This document shows, piece by piece, positions 54,480 to 64,000 of a stretch of DNA of 64,000 bases. The DNA lies in contig JAJEKV010000004.1 in the NCBI GenBank assembly GCA_021234155.1, forward strand, positions 29,919,305 to 29,983,304, written 5' to 3'. The notes under the pieces were generated by a model that saw only the letters and a program-made list of their open reading frames with translations, did not search any database and was not told the origin of the DNA. A program made the position numbers and the translations under genes. Origin of the DNA: Isoetes taiwanensis. Taxonomy: Eukaryota > Streptophyta > Lycopodiopsida > Isoetales > Isoetaceae. Positions within the stretch are counted from its first letter, which is position 1. Each line of letters begins with the position of its first letter.

Positions 54480-55792
54480 TTGTTCCCTCGCCCATCCCTT
54501 CAAGTTACCTTGGGCGATGTCCCCAACATCGCCAAATACTTGACTAACAAGGCGCAGAGACTACTCGACTACATGGTCCCCGACAGCCAACAGACCAAGT
54601 ACTTCTCTTACACACCCGCCTCTAGCCATCTTCTTATCCCACCGCTGGCCGAACCCGATGGGGGCAACCCCTATCCCTCCGATGGAGGTAGACCCCATAG
54701 CCGAAAGCAAGAGGAAGAGCAAATGCTGCTGCGATCAATGAGGAATGGAAGCAAGAGAGGATGAAGAAGAGCTCGGACGACGAAGGATACACCTGAGCTC
54801 GACTCGCATTTAAGAACGGCGCCAAGGAGAGCAGGAGCTGATCAATTTCGAAAGCAGCCAATAGGGCATCGAGTTGTTCCCCACTCTGCTAGGCATCACA
54901 AGCCTAGCCCCTATCATCATCAACGGAGAGGAGTATCTACCTCTCACGACATCCGTAACCTTCCCCTCATGCGTGGAGAGGGAGCTCAGTTGGATCGAAT
55001 CGCTTCCACCACCAAGGGCAGATCGACTGACGACTTCATCGTCCGGGAGCCTCGCACTTCCCACTTCACGCGGAGGGAGTCCGACACCTACACAGGGGAG
55101 ACGACACCTCATATCCGTGCCTACAAAAAGATCGTGCAATTGATGGACGAGCCGGAGCTGCCAACGAGGAGGAGTTCCTCGCCTCCAAGAACAGATGGGG
55201 ATCCGTGGGAAGACCACGAAAGCATCCTAATGCCGGGTCCTTCAATATCACCCCCGCCAAAAGGGAGAAGGAATCGACCCTCGAGGCTCGACCGCACAAT
55301 TGAAGACTACGGGGAGCTCACCGGGTTGAGGTCGACGAGTACGGGGCGCAACAGAGCTGGTGGCCAAACAAGCTTTAGAAGCTTCGGCGACACACAACGG
55401 CTGTGTCGCCGATACTACTTGCCGCTGCCGATGGATGGGGAGAATAGCGGTAATTCACCGCAAGTTCAGTCCCGTGAGGCTAAGAAGGAGTGTTTATGCC
55501 GATTGCACTCTCGCTTCGGCAGCATGCTCGAATAGCAACAAATGTCGACTATGCCGCCTTAGTCAAGAGGGCAATGGCACTCGACCTCTTCGACTTCGCC
55601 ATACCCCACCGACGCCAGCGAGATTAGCAAAGGATCGCGCCCTTACATCCGGATCGCAGGTAGAAGACCTGGTGAGAGCCATCCAGGGAGGCTCGCCGCC
55701 AGCATCATCGAACTTGGGTCACCTTCGGTAGGGACGGCCCAAGTTAAGAAGTTTCTTGAAGACAACCCGCCTTACCTACGATTTCAAGACTA
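54480..55792 (+). pseudogene. Unidentified ORF region of the chromovirus
   Basis: This is coding-like sequence shifting between frames: LGDVPNIAKYLTNKAQRLL (from 54510), a Lys/Glu-rich stretch, FPTLLGITSLAPIIINGEEY (54875), a 188-codon frame 54969-55535, then NVDYAALVKRAMALDLFDF (about 55535-55590) and a C-terminal VKKFLEDNPPYLRFQD before TAG at 55792. It lies between the H2B-like ORF and the gag-like region. It may be an N-terminal extension of gag or a third extra gene. I recognise no domain. Confidence 0.4.
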
Positions 55793-55924
55793 GTTAGACT
55801 CTTGATCCCTGAGACTTTTTGTATTTAAAATATTATACGATATATAAATACAATTCTCATGCACTTTAAATGTTTCGTTGATGTAATTTTTTTTGCCCCA
55901 CAATTATACCAACAAACATAAACA

Positions 55925-57290
55925 ATGCAAGAAGAACAAATGGAACTAATCATATAGCCATGAATTGCTTTGTGGTATGCAGCCAGAGGCCTAAACGCTA
56001 GGGAACGACAACCGCGAGACCTTATAGAAGAACAAACCCCTCTCGCACCACCCCCTAAAGGAACCTATTTGAAGATAGGGAACCCATGACCCCGCACGAG
56101 GAGATAGCCCAGATGAGGACAGACCGGAGCAGATAAAGGCATTACCGTCCCCGCTAAAGGTGAGTGGGTTCGGTGGGCAATGCTCAGCTTGCCGCAAGCA
56201 TCAGCTCCTGAGGGAAGGAAGGGACAAGAAGAGGAGCAAGAGAAGGAGATCCCCAACCGAATCTTCCGACTCAAGTTCGACTCGCACCGACTTGAGGAAG
56301 AGGAAGAAATCGTGTTCGAAACCAACGATGGAAGGCGCAGGAACACCCCGCAGGCACGACAAAGAGATACCGTGGGCCTCCGACTACCGTAAGAAGGTAG
56401 ATTCCGCGACCGGCAATGTATGGAAGGCCCGAAAACCGAACAATTCTCGGGGAGAACAGTCGATTGGAAGCAGAGGCATGGTCGGACGAGATGAGCGAAA
56501 AGTAACGAAATGCTTATGGCATGAAGGATAAGGACAAAGGCAGAGTTGCAAATGCCCAACTTGAAAGGAGCCGCCGGATTTGGTGGAAGGGTTATGCAAA
56601 GGCACATGGCTTAAGCAGGATGCTTGTAGGTTCGTAAAGTTTGCTAAAGCCTTCGTTTCCATTACGCCCGAGGGAACATAAGTCCAAAGATGATGCAAAG
56701 AAGCTTTTACAAAAGTTACAAAGAAGGCAACAAATCAGTTCCCGTAAATATACGAGGAATTCATGAGGCTAAGGTCAGATGTGCCGGGTTGGGAGAGAAG
56801 CATGCAGAGAAAGCTATATTGAGGGGTCAATGAGGAGATCCGCAGCTTGTGAGGGCAATAAACCCTAGGACAAGATCGGGTTTAATCCAAGGCTATAAGC
56901 TTGCAGGGGGTCGACCTCGCGAATAGCGGGCACAAGCAAAGAAGCATTTCCGTGATAAAGGCAAGGCGACAGAAGCTATAGCCCTGTGGCAGCCACCCAG
57001 TCCAGCTAGAGCCCCACATGGTGGGGAACCAGTGGGAAGCAAAGGAGAAGAAGCGGTGTCCTTCAAGGACAAGCAGAGAGGTCAAACTACTCCAAAGCAA
57101 AGGTAATCCTTTTGCAAGCGATGCCCAAGGAAAAGAGGCAGAGTGCATAGAAAAGCAACAGGCTTCGTGTGCTTCCAAATTGTGCCATAGGACAGCAAAC
57201 CGCCCCTACGCCATGAGTGCAAATCTAGCGAGTTGGGAGATTGGGACGCCTCGTTTGGACGACGACGGCGAAGAGGCCCGACTACATCCA
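55925..57290 (+). pseudogene. Gag region with degenerate zinc knuckle
   Basis: The piece near 56180-56390 is Arg/Glu-rich. A capsid-like segment follows at about 56740-56880 (ending NEEIRSL). At about 57160-57230 a damaged Cys/His knuckle precedes the protease (CF or CASKLCHRTANRP in two frames). No single frame spans it. By position this is the structural protein of the element. Recognition is by position and the knuckle more than by sequence. Confidence 0.5.
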
Positions 57291-57294
57291 GGGT

Positions 57295-57774
57295 GAGTGT
57301 CACATCTTTGCCGCAATAGATACAGAGCAAGCAGAGAGCCAGTATAAGGTAATTTCCACAGTAGGGAAGGCTAAAGCTAAGTCCTTCATAGTCTTGATAG
57401 ACTCAGGAAGTAGCCATAACTTTGCATCCCCCAGAATGGTTCAAATGTTGAAGTTGAAGCCGCTAAAGTCAAAGCCAAGACCCGTTGTTTTAGCAAGTGG
57501 TGCAGTAAGGTAGACGGCGGGCAAGAGAATTAACTTCGACATCGACTTGCCAGGGATTAATATCCAGATGGGGGCAGAAGTAATGGGCATTGGAAAGTAT
57601 GACTTGATCATAGGAATGGAGTACCTTGGACCAGCAGGGGCCATTATCGACTGTGGAAAGCGGAAGGTGACCTTCCCAATGCCCGACGGCAAGATCATTG
57701 AGATAACAAAAGGAAGTTGTTCCCATCATGCGCAAGTATGTCTTCTAAACGGTATTCAAGTGCATCAAGAGTGA
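57295..57774 (+). pseudogene. Retroviral-type aspartic protease
   Basis: The frame 57241-57513 contains VLIDSGSSHNFAS with the catalytic Asp-Ser-Gly. After a TAG at 57511-57513 the same frame goes on with the second conserved block DLIIGMEYL (about 57601-57627). The size and spacing fit the gypsy protease that cuts Gag-Pol. The in-frame stop could be a true mutation or a sequence error. Confidence 0.85.
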
Positions 57775-58074
57775 GCAAGTGGCATACATGTTCAAGCTTG
57801 AGATTAGTGAGCCGGAATCGGAAGGAAGCAAGGAAGACAAGGTGCTCAAAGAAGTTGTCGGGCAAGTAGCTAAGCTTCGATCACGGAGTTCCATGATCTC
57901 TTTCCGTGATGAGATCAAGCAGCCCCCTCCTTATAGGGAGTCGAAAAGCAGATAGCACTCAACCAGAACAAAGCCAACAAGCAAGGCTCCATATAGAATG
58001 ACAACGCAGGAGTTGTCTGAGTCAAGAAGCAGCTAGGGAGCCGCCGACCTAGGTTTCATTAGACCTAGTGTCTC

Positions 58075-58570
58075 GCCGCTTGGGAGCACCCATTCTTTTG
58101 TCAAGAAGAAGGATGGATCTTTGAGGATGTGCATAGACTATAGACAGTTGAATAAGCACACCATCAAGAACAAGTATGCGCTTCCAAGATCGACGACTTG
58201 ATGGATCAGCTCCAAGGTGCAAAGATCTTCTCCAAAATCGACTTAAGGTCGGTATCATCGATCGTGATAAAGGAAGAAGATATCCATAAGACCGCCTTCG
58301 TAACGCCGTATGGGCATTATGAGTTCACAAGAAATGCCTTTTCGGCTTATCAAATGCCCCCAACGCTCATGAGGCTCATGAACGACATCTTCGTGGAGTT
58401 CCCCGACACCTTTGTGATTGTTTTCTTTGACGACATTTTGGTGTATAGCAGATCCCTTGAAGAGCACGCATAACACTTGAGAAGAGTGCTAGAAAAGTTG
58501 AAGAGGCACCAGCCATGCCAAGTTGTCGGCGCCACTTCGCAATGTAAAAGGTGGAGTATCTAGGTCATGT
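58075..58570 (+). pseudogene. Ty3/gypsy reverse transcriptase
   Basis: Blocks in order: [17 protein letters not shown] (about 58108-58155), a KNKYALP-like block, KIFSKIDLR (58218 and on), KTAFVTPYGHYEF, and the catalytic FFDDILVYS (58423-58449). The central 91-codon frame is 58198-58473. The second block and the region after 58470 are frame-shifted. GHYEF and FDDILVYS are typical of chromoviruses and other Ty3/gypsy elements. Confidence 0.9.
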
Positions 58571-58589
58571 GATCTCGCCAGGGCATCTC

Positions 58590-59205
58590 AACAGACCCGC
58601 CCAAGATTGAAGCCGCCATTCGGGCCTACCAAGAATGTGCATGAAGTCGGTTTCCCCTAGCAGTGGTACTACAGAAGTTCGTGAAGAACTTTGCTAAGAT
58701 AGCAGCCCCAATAATGCATCTGACGAGGGCGTAGAAGGTGAAAGATTGGGTAGAGCATTGGCACAAGAAAGCCCAAAAGGGGTTTGAATTTTGAAGGAAG
58801 CTTTAACAACAGCCCCAAATTTTAACCCCCCGGCCGACCCGAGAAAGATAAGCTCGTAGCAACAGATGCGAAAGTAAGATAGCTACAAAAGGTGCTTATG
58901 CAAGAAGAGCGGTGGTAGCGTATGATTCCGTGAAGATGAACGACGCCGACGCCGCTTACCCAACGCACGATCGAGTTGCTTGCGGTTGTCGTGGCATTAA
59001 GAATATGGAGGCATTATCTCTTGGGAAGGAAGTTCCAATTGATACCGACCATCGAGCCTCCAATATGTATTCACGCAACCACACCTTAACTGAGGCAAAT
59101 GGAGATGGATGGAGTTCCTCAAGAATATGACTTTGATATAGTCTACAAGCCGGGAAGCTCAATGTGGTAGCAGATGCGCTTTCAAGGCATCCCCGACAAC
59201 TAGAG
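58590..59205 (+). pseudogene. Ty3/gypsy RNase H
   Basis: Following RT, broken frames carry the tether FVKNFAKIAAPI, then KLVATDAK (about 58852) with the first catalytic Asp, and finish with YDFDIVYKPGKLNVVADALS and RHP (about 59128-59190). That last signature is highly specific for the end of the gypsy RNase H. Confidence 0.8.
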
Positions 59206-59389
59206 TGCATTGCAACGCAATTCGACGCTCTCCAAATGACTTTGGTAAGAGGATTGAAGAGTCCTTGCCAACGGATGTGGATTTCGTGGAAGTATGGGCA
59301 AGCCTTTCGGGCGAGGCTAGAAACGATAAAGAGCGGGAGGCCTTCAAGCATTATAAGAAGGAAGGCAACCCGTTATACCATAAGAACAA

Positions 59390-60300
59390 GTTGTCGCACT
59401 GCAATCATCGGTGTAAGGAAGTTGATCCTCCATGACACGCACAACAGCCCAATAGCCGGCCATGCGGGGATTCATGAAAACATATTTCAAAGTCGCAGCA
59501 GCCTATTATTGGCCAGAATGAAGAAGCAAATAGCTCGCTACATCAAGGAATGTCACTATGCCGCCAGACGGCGAGCAGCTTCAATTCCGTGGGCATTAGA
59601 GCCATTAGCGGTGCCAAACGCTAAGTGGGAGGTAATCAGCATGGATTTTATCACAGGACTCCCAAGAACAAATGAGAGGCAAGGATGCCTTGATGGTAGT
59701 GGTCGACAAGTTGTCGAAGATGGCACATTTTGTGCCTTGCGTAACCACGATACCATGGATACAAAGAAAGCTCTTCACCAAAGAGATCTTCGTGCTTCAT
59801 GGCATGCCAAGGGAGATCATCTCCGATAGGGATCCGGGTTCATAAGCCTTTTGGCAAGACCTCTTTGCGCACAATCCGCACGGCTATCCATGAGCACGCA
59901 TATACATCCTCGCATTTTGGATGGCCGACGGAGCGGACCAACAGGATTTTAGAGGACATGCTACTTAAACTATGTCCGAATAAGCAAAGTATGTGGAAGA
60001 ATTTATTCACTTGGTGGAGTTTGCATACAATAGCACCAAGCAGAATCATCCCAAATGTCACCGCTTATGATCAATTACGGCTATCGCTTTAACTCCGCAT
60101 TAACTTGGCACAACCCCGTCAAAAGTGGAAGTTTCAAGCAGCAGATGTTGGCCGATATGCAAAGCAGCCTTGTGGAAGAAGTTCGAGGTTATCCGCTAGC
60201 AGCAAGAAGTCGCCGAAGAGCATCGCCGACAAGCATCGAACAAGAAGAGAGTTCAAAGTTGGAGATGATGTTTGGCTCAAGATCAAGGTGAAGCAGCGGC
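59390..60300 (+). pseudogene. Ty3/gypsy integrase
   Basis: The 221-codon frame 59164-59829 contains the N-terminal His/Cys region (HAGIHE, then ECHYAARR with damaged cysteines) and the first catalytic Asp in ISMDFITGLP. A nearby frame carries the second Asp in IISDRDPG (about 59818-59840). A third has TERTNRILEDML with the catalytic Glu (about 59930). The C-terminal VGDDVWLKIK lies at about 60262-60292. Confidence 0.85.
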
Positions 60301-60640
60301 TCAGATCGGGAATTGCAAGAAGCTTGCTCCAAGGTGGGCTGGACCTTTCGTAATAGTCAAGAGAGTAGGTAATCAATCCTACAAGCTAGAATTGCCAAAG
60401 ACACCTAAAGATTCATAAGGTCTTCCACGTGAGTTTGTTGAAGAAGCATACTCCAAATCCGCACGAAGTCTTGATTCGCCAACGCTTGTTGGAAATGACG
60501 GAGGAGCAAATGGAGATAGTTCCGCAATGATTCTTGATAAAGCTTTCAAGAAAACGAGGAGATCGAATTCCTCCAAAGATTTGGTCAAGTGGAAACACTT
60601 ACCGCTGGAAGATGCGACGGGGTACTTAAGAAGGATTTAG
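60301..60640 (+). pseudogene. Integrase C-terminus and chromodomain
   Basis: After APRWAGPFVIVKRVG (about 60330-60370) and a VFHVSLLKKH block (about 60424-60452), the end reads ILDKAFKKTRR... and then LVKWKHLPLEDAT (about 60580-60615). ILD plus LVKWK.LP.EDATWE is the plant chromovirus chromodomain pattern. Its final Trp is altered or shifted. By family knowledge the chromodomain directs integration to marked chromatin. Frame breaks are present. Confidence 0.8.
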
Positions 60641-60799
60641 TAAAGCAAAGATCCACAGCTTTATGGAGCAATGGGACGGCAAGGTCATCTCCTCAAGAAA
60701 TTGGCTCGCATGTCGATTTGTGTAGATTAACTCGTGTAGTTAAGATTAATCCACGATGCCACCTATGCTTAGTATGGGGGGCGATGCGCTGTTGCCGAT

Positions 60800-61591
60800 G
60801 ATGGGACCACTACGGTGATCTCTAGGGCGGGGTGTAATGTCAATGTAGGCATGACCGCCAAGCTCCGCTTTGGACGAGTGGAAGGTAGATTAGAAAGTCT
60901 ACTGCTCCACCCGCGGTAGACGACCTCGAGAGAAAGGAGGTCATGAAGGAATGCATTGATAGGGAAAGCACCTTTAGCCCCATATATGCTTTGATAGGAG
61001 GAATCTATCCTTCACGCCCCCACGCGAGAAGGATATCCTCCACGCTGGGCAACTAGAGGTGTAGGCATGAGCCGCATATAGGCATATAGGCTTTGCTCCG
61101 CCCATAATGGAAGATTCACCCTCTTCCTACGCCGAGATTAGCCATGCATCCATGTAGATAGGTGGGGTGGTCACCATATAACCAAAAATTTTATTAATAA
61201 TTAAATGGTACTAACGTAGTGTCGTCGACTGCCAGCCAATAGAGCGCCACGGGGGCAAGGAGGTCGAAGCTTATTTAAGACTTGCAACACAAATTTTGTT
61301 GGAATGTGTTGCAAGGAATGAAGAATACCTCGGACGTAATTTTAAAATTTTGACAAACTTAATCGTAATGTTAAGTGAATTTTGAAGTAATCTGTTTAGT
61401 AATGTTGTGAATTGATAAGTTATTTCATAATATAATATAATGATGTGATAATGTCATAAAAATATTACCTTGAGGTAATTTTAATAAATGTGTAGGAATT
61501 AGAGTAGTGATCGTATGTATCAGGTTGATTGCAGGTTACGATGATCCCAAGGTGGGGAGACCCAACGATCTTGCCGGACAAAGATCATTTC
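60800..61591 (+). other. Non-coding 3' internal region of the chromovirus
   Basis: No ORF is supported. The word TGTAGGCATGA occurs twice (about 60843 and 61060). A GATC...AAGGTGGGGAGA block occurs twice at the end (about 61548 and 61590), the second copy being the polypurine tract. Confidence 0.6.
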
Positions 61592-61604
61592 AAGGTGGGG
61601 AGAA
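61592..61604 (+). promoter_or_regulatory. Polypurine tract
   Basis: AAGGTGGGGAGAA directly precedes the 3' LTR (TGTGACG at 61605). It is the plus-strand primer site of reverse transcription. A second copy (AAGGTGGGGAGA) lies about 40 bp upstream. Confidence 0.85.
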
Positions 61605-63265
61605 TGTGACGTTCCAAAGACAAAGATCGCCCGGGGATACCGTGATTGCCACATCCGCATTACGCCCACTCCAGTGACGCGGTACGCTAGCGTGTAGCCA
61701 GGTGGGTAGCCCTAGGGGGCAACTTGCCAGAAATATGTGCAACTATTAATGTGCACATTTTCCAATGTACACATTAATGTGGGCACACATTTCCAAGTGG
61801 ACACTTCATGCCAAGTGGGCCACACCCATAGGTGCAATTAATGTGCACATTTTCCAATGTACACATTAATGTGGGCACACATTTCCATGTGTGCACATTT
61901 GGCCACCTAGCCCTTAAAGGCAAGTGGGCCCATTTCCAATTATCCCACATGCCAAAAGGGGATAATTGGAAACCCTAGCCAACCCCCTTGTCTATATAGG
62001 GTAGGAAACCCTAACTAGCCCATTTTTTCGATTTTAGGGCTTTAGAACTCGCTTTGGTCAGCCTCAACAAATTAAAACCGCATCCTGCATCGCGGGAGAA
62101 TTGCATCCTTAGTTCCTCTAGATTCGAAAGCGTTTCAAAGGGATGGTCGAGCTCGTGTCGAGGAGCCCCTCAAGGATCGGTATTTGGCCAATTAGATAGC
62201 CTAAACCCTATTTCACCATTGAATCAAGAGGGTTTAGCCTATTAGATTGCCCATAGCAGCCCTTTAGATCTCTAGATAGCAGATTCTAACTAAAGAATCT
62301 AACTCTATGTTGTAGATTAGATCTTATTCTTTAGTTCTTCTGTGATGTATATGGATGATGTATCTCTATGAACTCCTTTGTATTGGGAAGGGGGTAGAGA
62401 CCTAAAGCTTTGTAGTTGATGCTCCTAGAGTAGCCTCTCTAGCACACCTGTAGATTCGGCTCAGGCACAAGAGCCACACCGGGATGTGGGTGAAGGGGCC
62501 GACCGGCCGAGAAGGAGATTCATGTCCCGACTCATGAACGGTTCCTCCGGTGTGTAAGGCCTACCGGGAACCATTGTGGCTAGGTCCAATGGCTTGCCAC
62601 CTGCGTCTGGCAAGGCATGGGCTCGACACCCGTGGGGTGGTGTTCACCTTCAAGTGGGTTCGGTCGAACACGGGCAAAGGCCCTCTAGCCACCTTGAGTC
62701 AAGATGTAGATCTCTCGAGGGAGTGACCCCTACCGCCCCCATCGGGCCGGGAAGATGAGCCCGGGAGTAGCCCTCTTGGCTATGCATCCCATGCGGGCTA
62801 CCAGTCCCGACACTCTTCTTCGACCACTCGCAAAGTGTGCAATGGAGGGGCGGATGGAGTGGACAACCCTAAGCCATGTTCATATGCCAGCCCAATCCAT
62901 TGCCATGAATTCTGTCTGCAATGAACTCTGGAGGCCCAAGCCGTCAGTCATCCCTTTGAGTCTGAACCTTGGGTAGGATTCCCTATGTGATGTGCTGATC
63001 TTTGTCTATGCAGATATGTGGAGGACCATCCTTCGTGATGGTCAAATGATGTTGATGTATGTGCTACTGACATGTATGTTTACGCTTCCGCAGCTAGGTA
63101 GGCCCTGAGGGAGACGGGGTGCAATGACCCTTCCACTCTTCCCACTGGAACCCGTCACGGTTGCAGTGTCATGTGGAGGGCCCTGTATTAGCATGGAGCT
63201 GGTATGGGGGATGAACTCCTGTTTGTATACGGTGAGTGCACCGTATACGAGTAGGGGACGTCACA
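61605..63265 (+). repeat. 3' LTR of the chromovirus
   Basis: It begins TGTGACGTTCC, ends GGGGACGTCACA, and matches 49996-51664. A segment of about 300 bp (61731-62025) is identical to the 5' LTR, while CpG-rich parts differ by clusters of small indels. Confidence 0.93.
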
Positions 63266-63270
63266 AAAAA

Positions 63271-64000
63271 GAGGCAGAGGACATAGAAAACGTCTCTCAT
63301 TGTGAGTTAATAGGCTGCCCGCTTTATTTGTCAAACAACACTAGGCCTGTTATAATCTATGTTGTTAATATGCTAAGTAGATTTTGTCATAGTCCATCTA
63401 AAAGGCATTGAAAAGGCTCAAAGTGTGCCTTCAAGTATCTCAAGGGAACATAATCTTATGGTATAACTTTTACATCCGATGACTTAAAGTTGATTGAATT
63501 TAGTGATGCAGATTGGGGAGGAGACCTAAGCACAAGAAAATCCAACTCAGGATATTTTATATATCTTGGAGGAGGATCTATTGCCTGGAGAAGCAAGAAT
63601 TAGAAAGCAATTGCCATGTCTTCAGCAGAGGTTGAATATGCAGCAAGCTCTCTAACAACTAAAGAGTTGCTCCGGTTAAAAAGGTTGCTTAAAGAACTTA
63701 ATTACAGATAAAATGAACCAACCAACATAATGACAGATAGTATGAGTTGTATAGCAATTGTTGAAAACCTTGTACAACATGAGAGAACTAAGCATATAGA
63801 ATGAAATATTCACTTCATCAGGGACTTAGCTCAGAAAGGATATATGCATATGAAATACATTAATACAAATATGCAAATAACAGATGTATTAAGCCCTGGT
63901 TCAGAAAAGCTCAATGAATGCAGTGACAAGCTTGGAGTTTTAGGAAATTTAGTTCAACACTTAATTTGGAGGTTTGTAATGGAAAGGTTTAAATTGTTTA
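63271..64000 (+). pseudogene. Ty1/copia RT end and RNase H, downstream part
   Basis: It resumes the copia protein interrupted at 49995: CPLYLSNNTRPVIIYVVNML, then FSDADWGGDLSTRKSNSGY and GGGSIAWRSK, then MSSAEVEYAASSLTTKELL, and HERTKHIE. These are consecutive hallmarks of copia RNase H. Several in-frame stops (for example after AWRSKN and before NIHFIRD) show decay. It runs off the end of the window, so the copia 3' LTR is outside. Confidence 0.92.

Larger units (their letters stand above)
49996..63265 (+). mobile_element. Ty3/gypsy chromovirus with extra histone-like cassettes
   Basis: The LTRs begin TGTGACG and the 3' LTR ends CGTCACA. The element is flanked by AAAAA (49991-49995 and 63266-63270). 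At 13.3 kb it is long for a chromovirus. Order: 5' LTR, primer site, two promoter/palindrome cassettes with histone-like ORFs (51.87-54.44 kb), unidentified ORF, gag, protease, RT, RNase H, integrase, chromodomain, about 0.8 kb non-coding, polypurine tract, 3' LTR. Many small indels interrupt all frames. It is inserted in a Ty1/copia pol gene. Confidence 0.92.

Overview
The window is nuclear DNA of a land plant. It is AT-rich, full of transposable elements, and has no dense operon-like gene content. Support for a plant host: a primer-binding site matching plant initiator tRNA-Met, a chromodomain Ty3/gypsy element, a Ty1/copia relic, a CACTA element, a Helitron end, and a nuclear copy of plant-type mitochondrial rRNA. 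The non-LTR elements (LINEs) end in pentanucleotide repeats rather than poly(A), which is not what I expect of the common angiosperm L1 lineage. A fern, lycophyte, bryophyte or gymnosperm is possible, but that is inference. I find no confident intact single-copy host gene; the best candidate is a 228-codon ORF at 16403-17089.

Layout. 1-8.5 kb holds a long inverted repeat (966-4090), small tandem repeats, a MITE (7663-7984) whose empty target site is preserved nearby, and an LTR relic with a clear primer-binding site. 9.6-13.6 kb is a complete non-autonomous CACTA transposon with a TCA target duplication. 14.0-29.5 kb holds three minus-strand LINE pieces (14.0-15.2, 18.6-20.1 and a near full-length 24.7-29.5 copy), a 228-codon orphan ORF and a mitochondrial rRNA insertion. 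29.8-38.6 kb is mostly non-coding with two more MITEs, a LINE 3' fragment and a poly(A) retroelement. 38.9-44.5 kb is another near full-length minus-strand LINE. 44.5-49.7 kb ends in a Helitron 3' terminus and carries a duplicated mini-exon. From 49.7 kb to the end is a Ty1/copia pol pseudogene split by a 13.3 kb Ty3/gypsy chromovirus (49996-63265, AAAAA target duplication).

The most interesting object is that chromovirus. Besides gag, protease, RT, RNase H, integrase and a C-terminal chromodomain, it carries about 2.5 kb of extra sequence between the 5' LTR and the rest. This extra DNA is organised as two similar cassettes. Each has a pair of about 65-bp imperfect palindromes (GTCTCACACG...CGTGAGAC), then a TATAAATA box, then an ORF. 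The first ORF ends in an H3-type histone fold, with some CENH3-like residues. The second encodes a short protein resembling the H2B histone fold. A retrotransposon carrying its own promoter-driven histone genes together with a chromodomain integrase would be a notable, possibly undescribed system. Reading frames are interrupted by many small indels, and comparison of the two LTRs suggests that some of these may be assembly errors concentrated in CpG-rich DNA.
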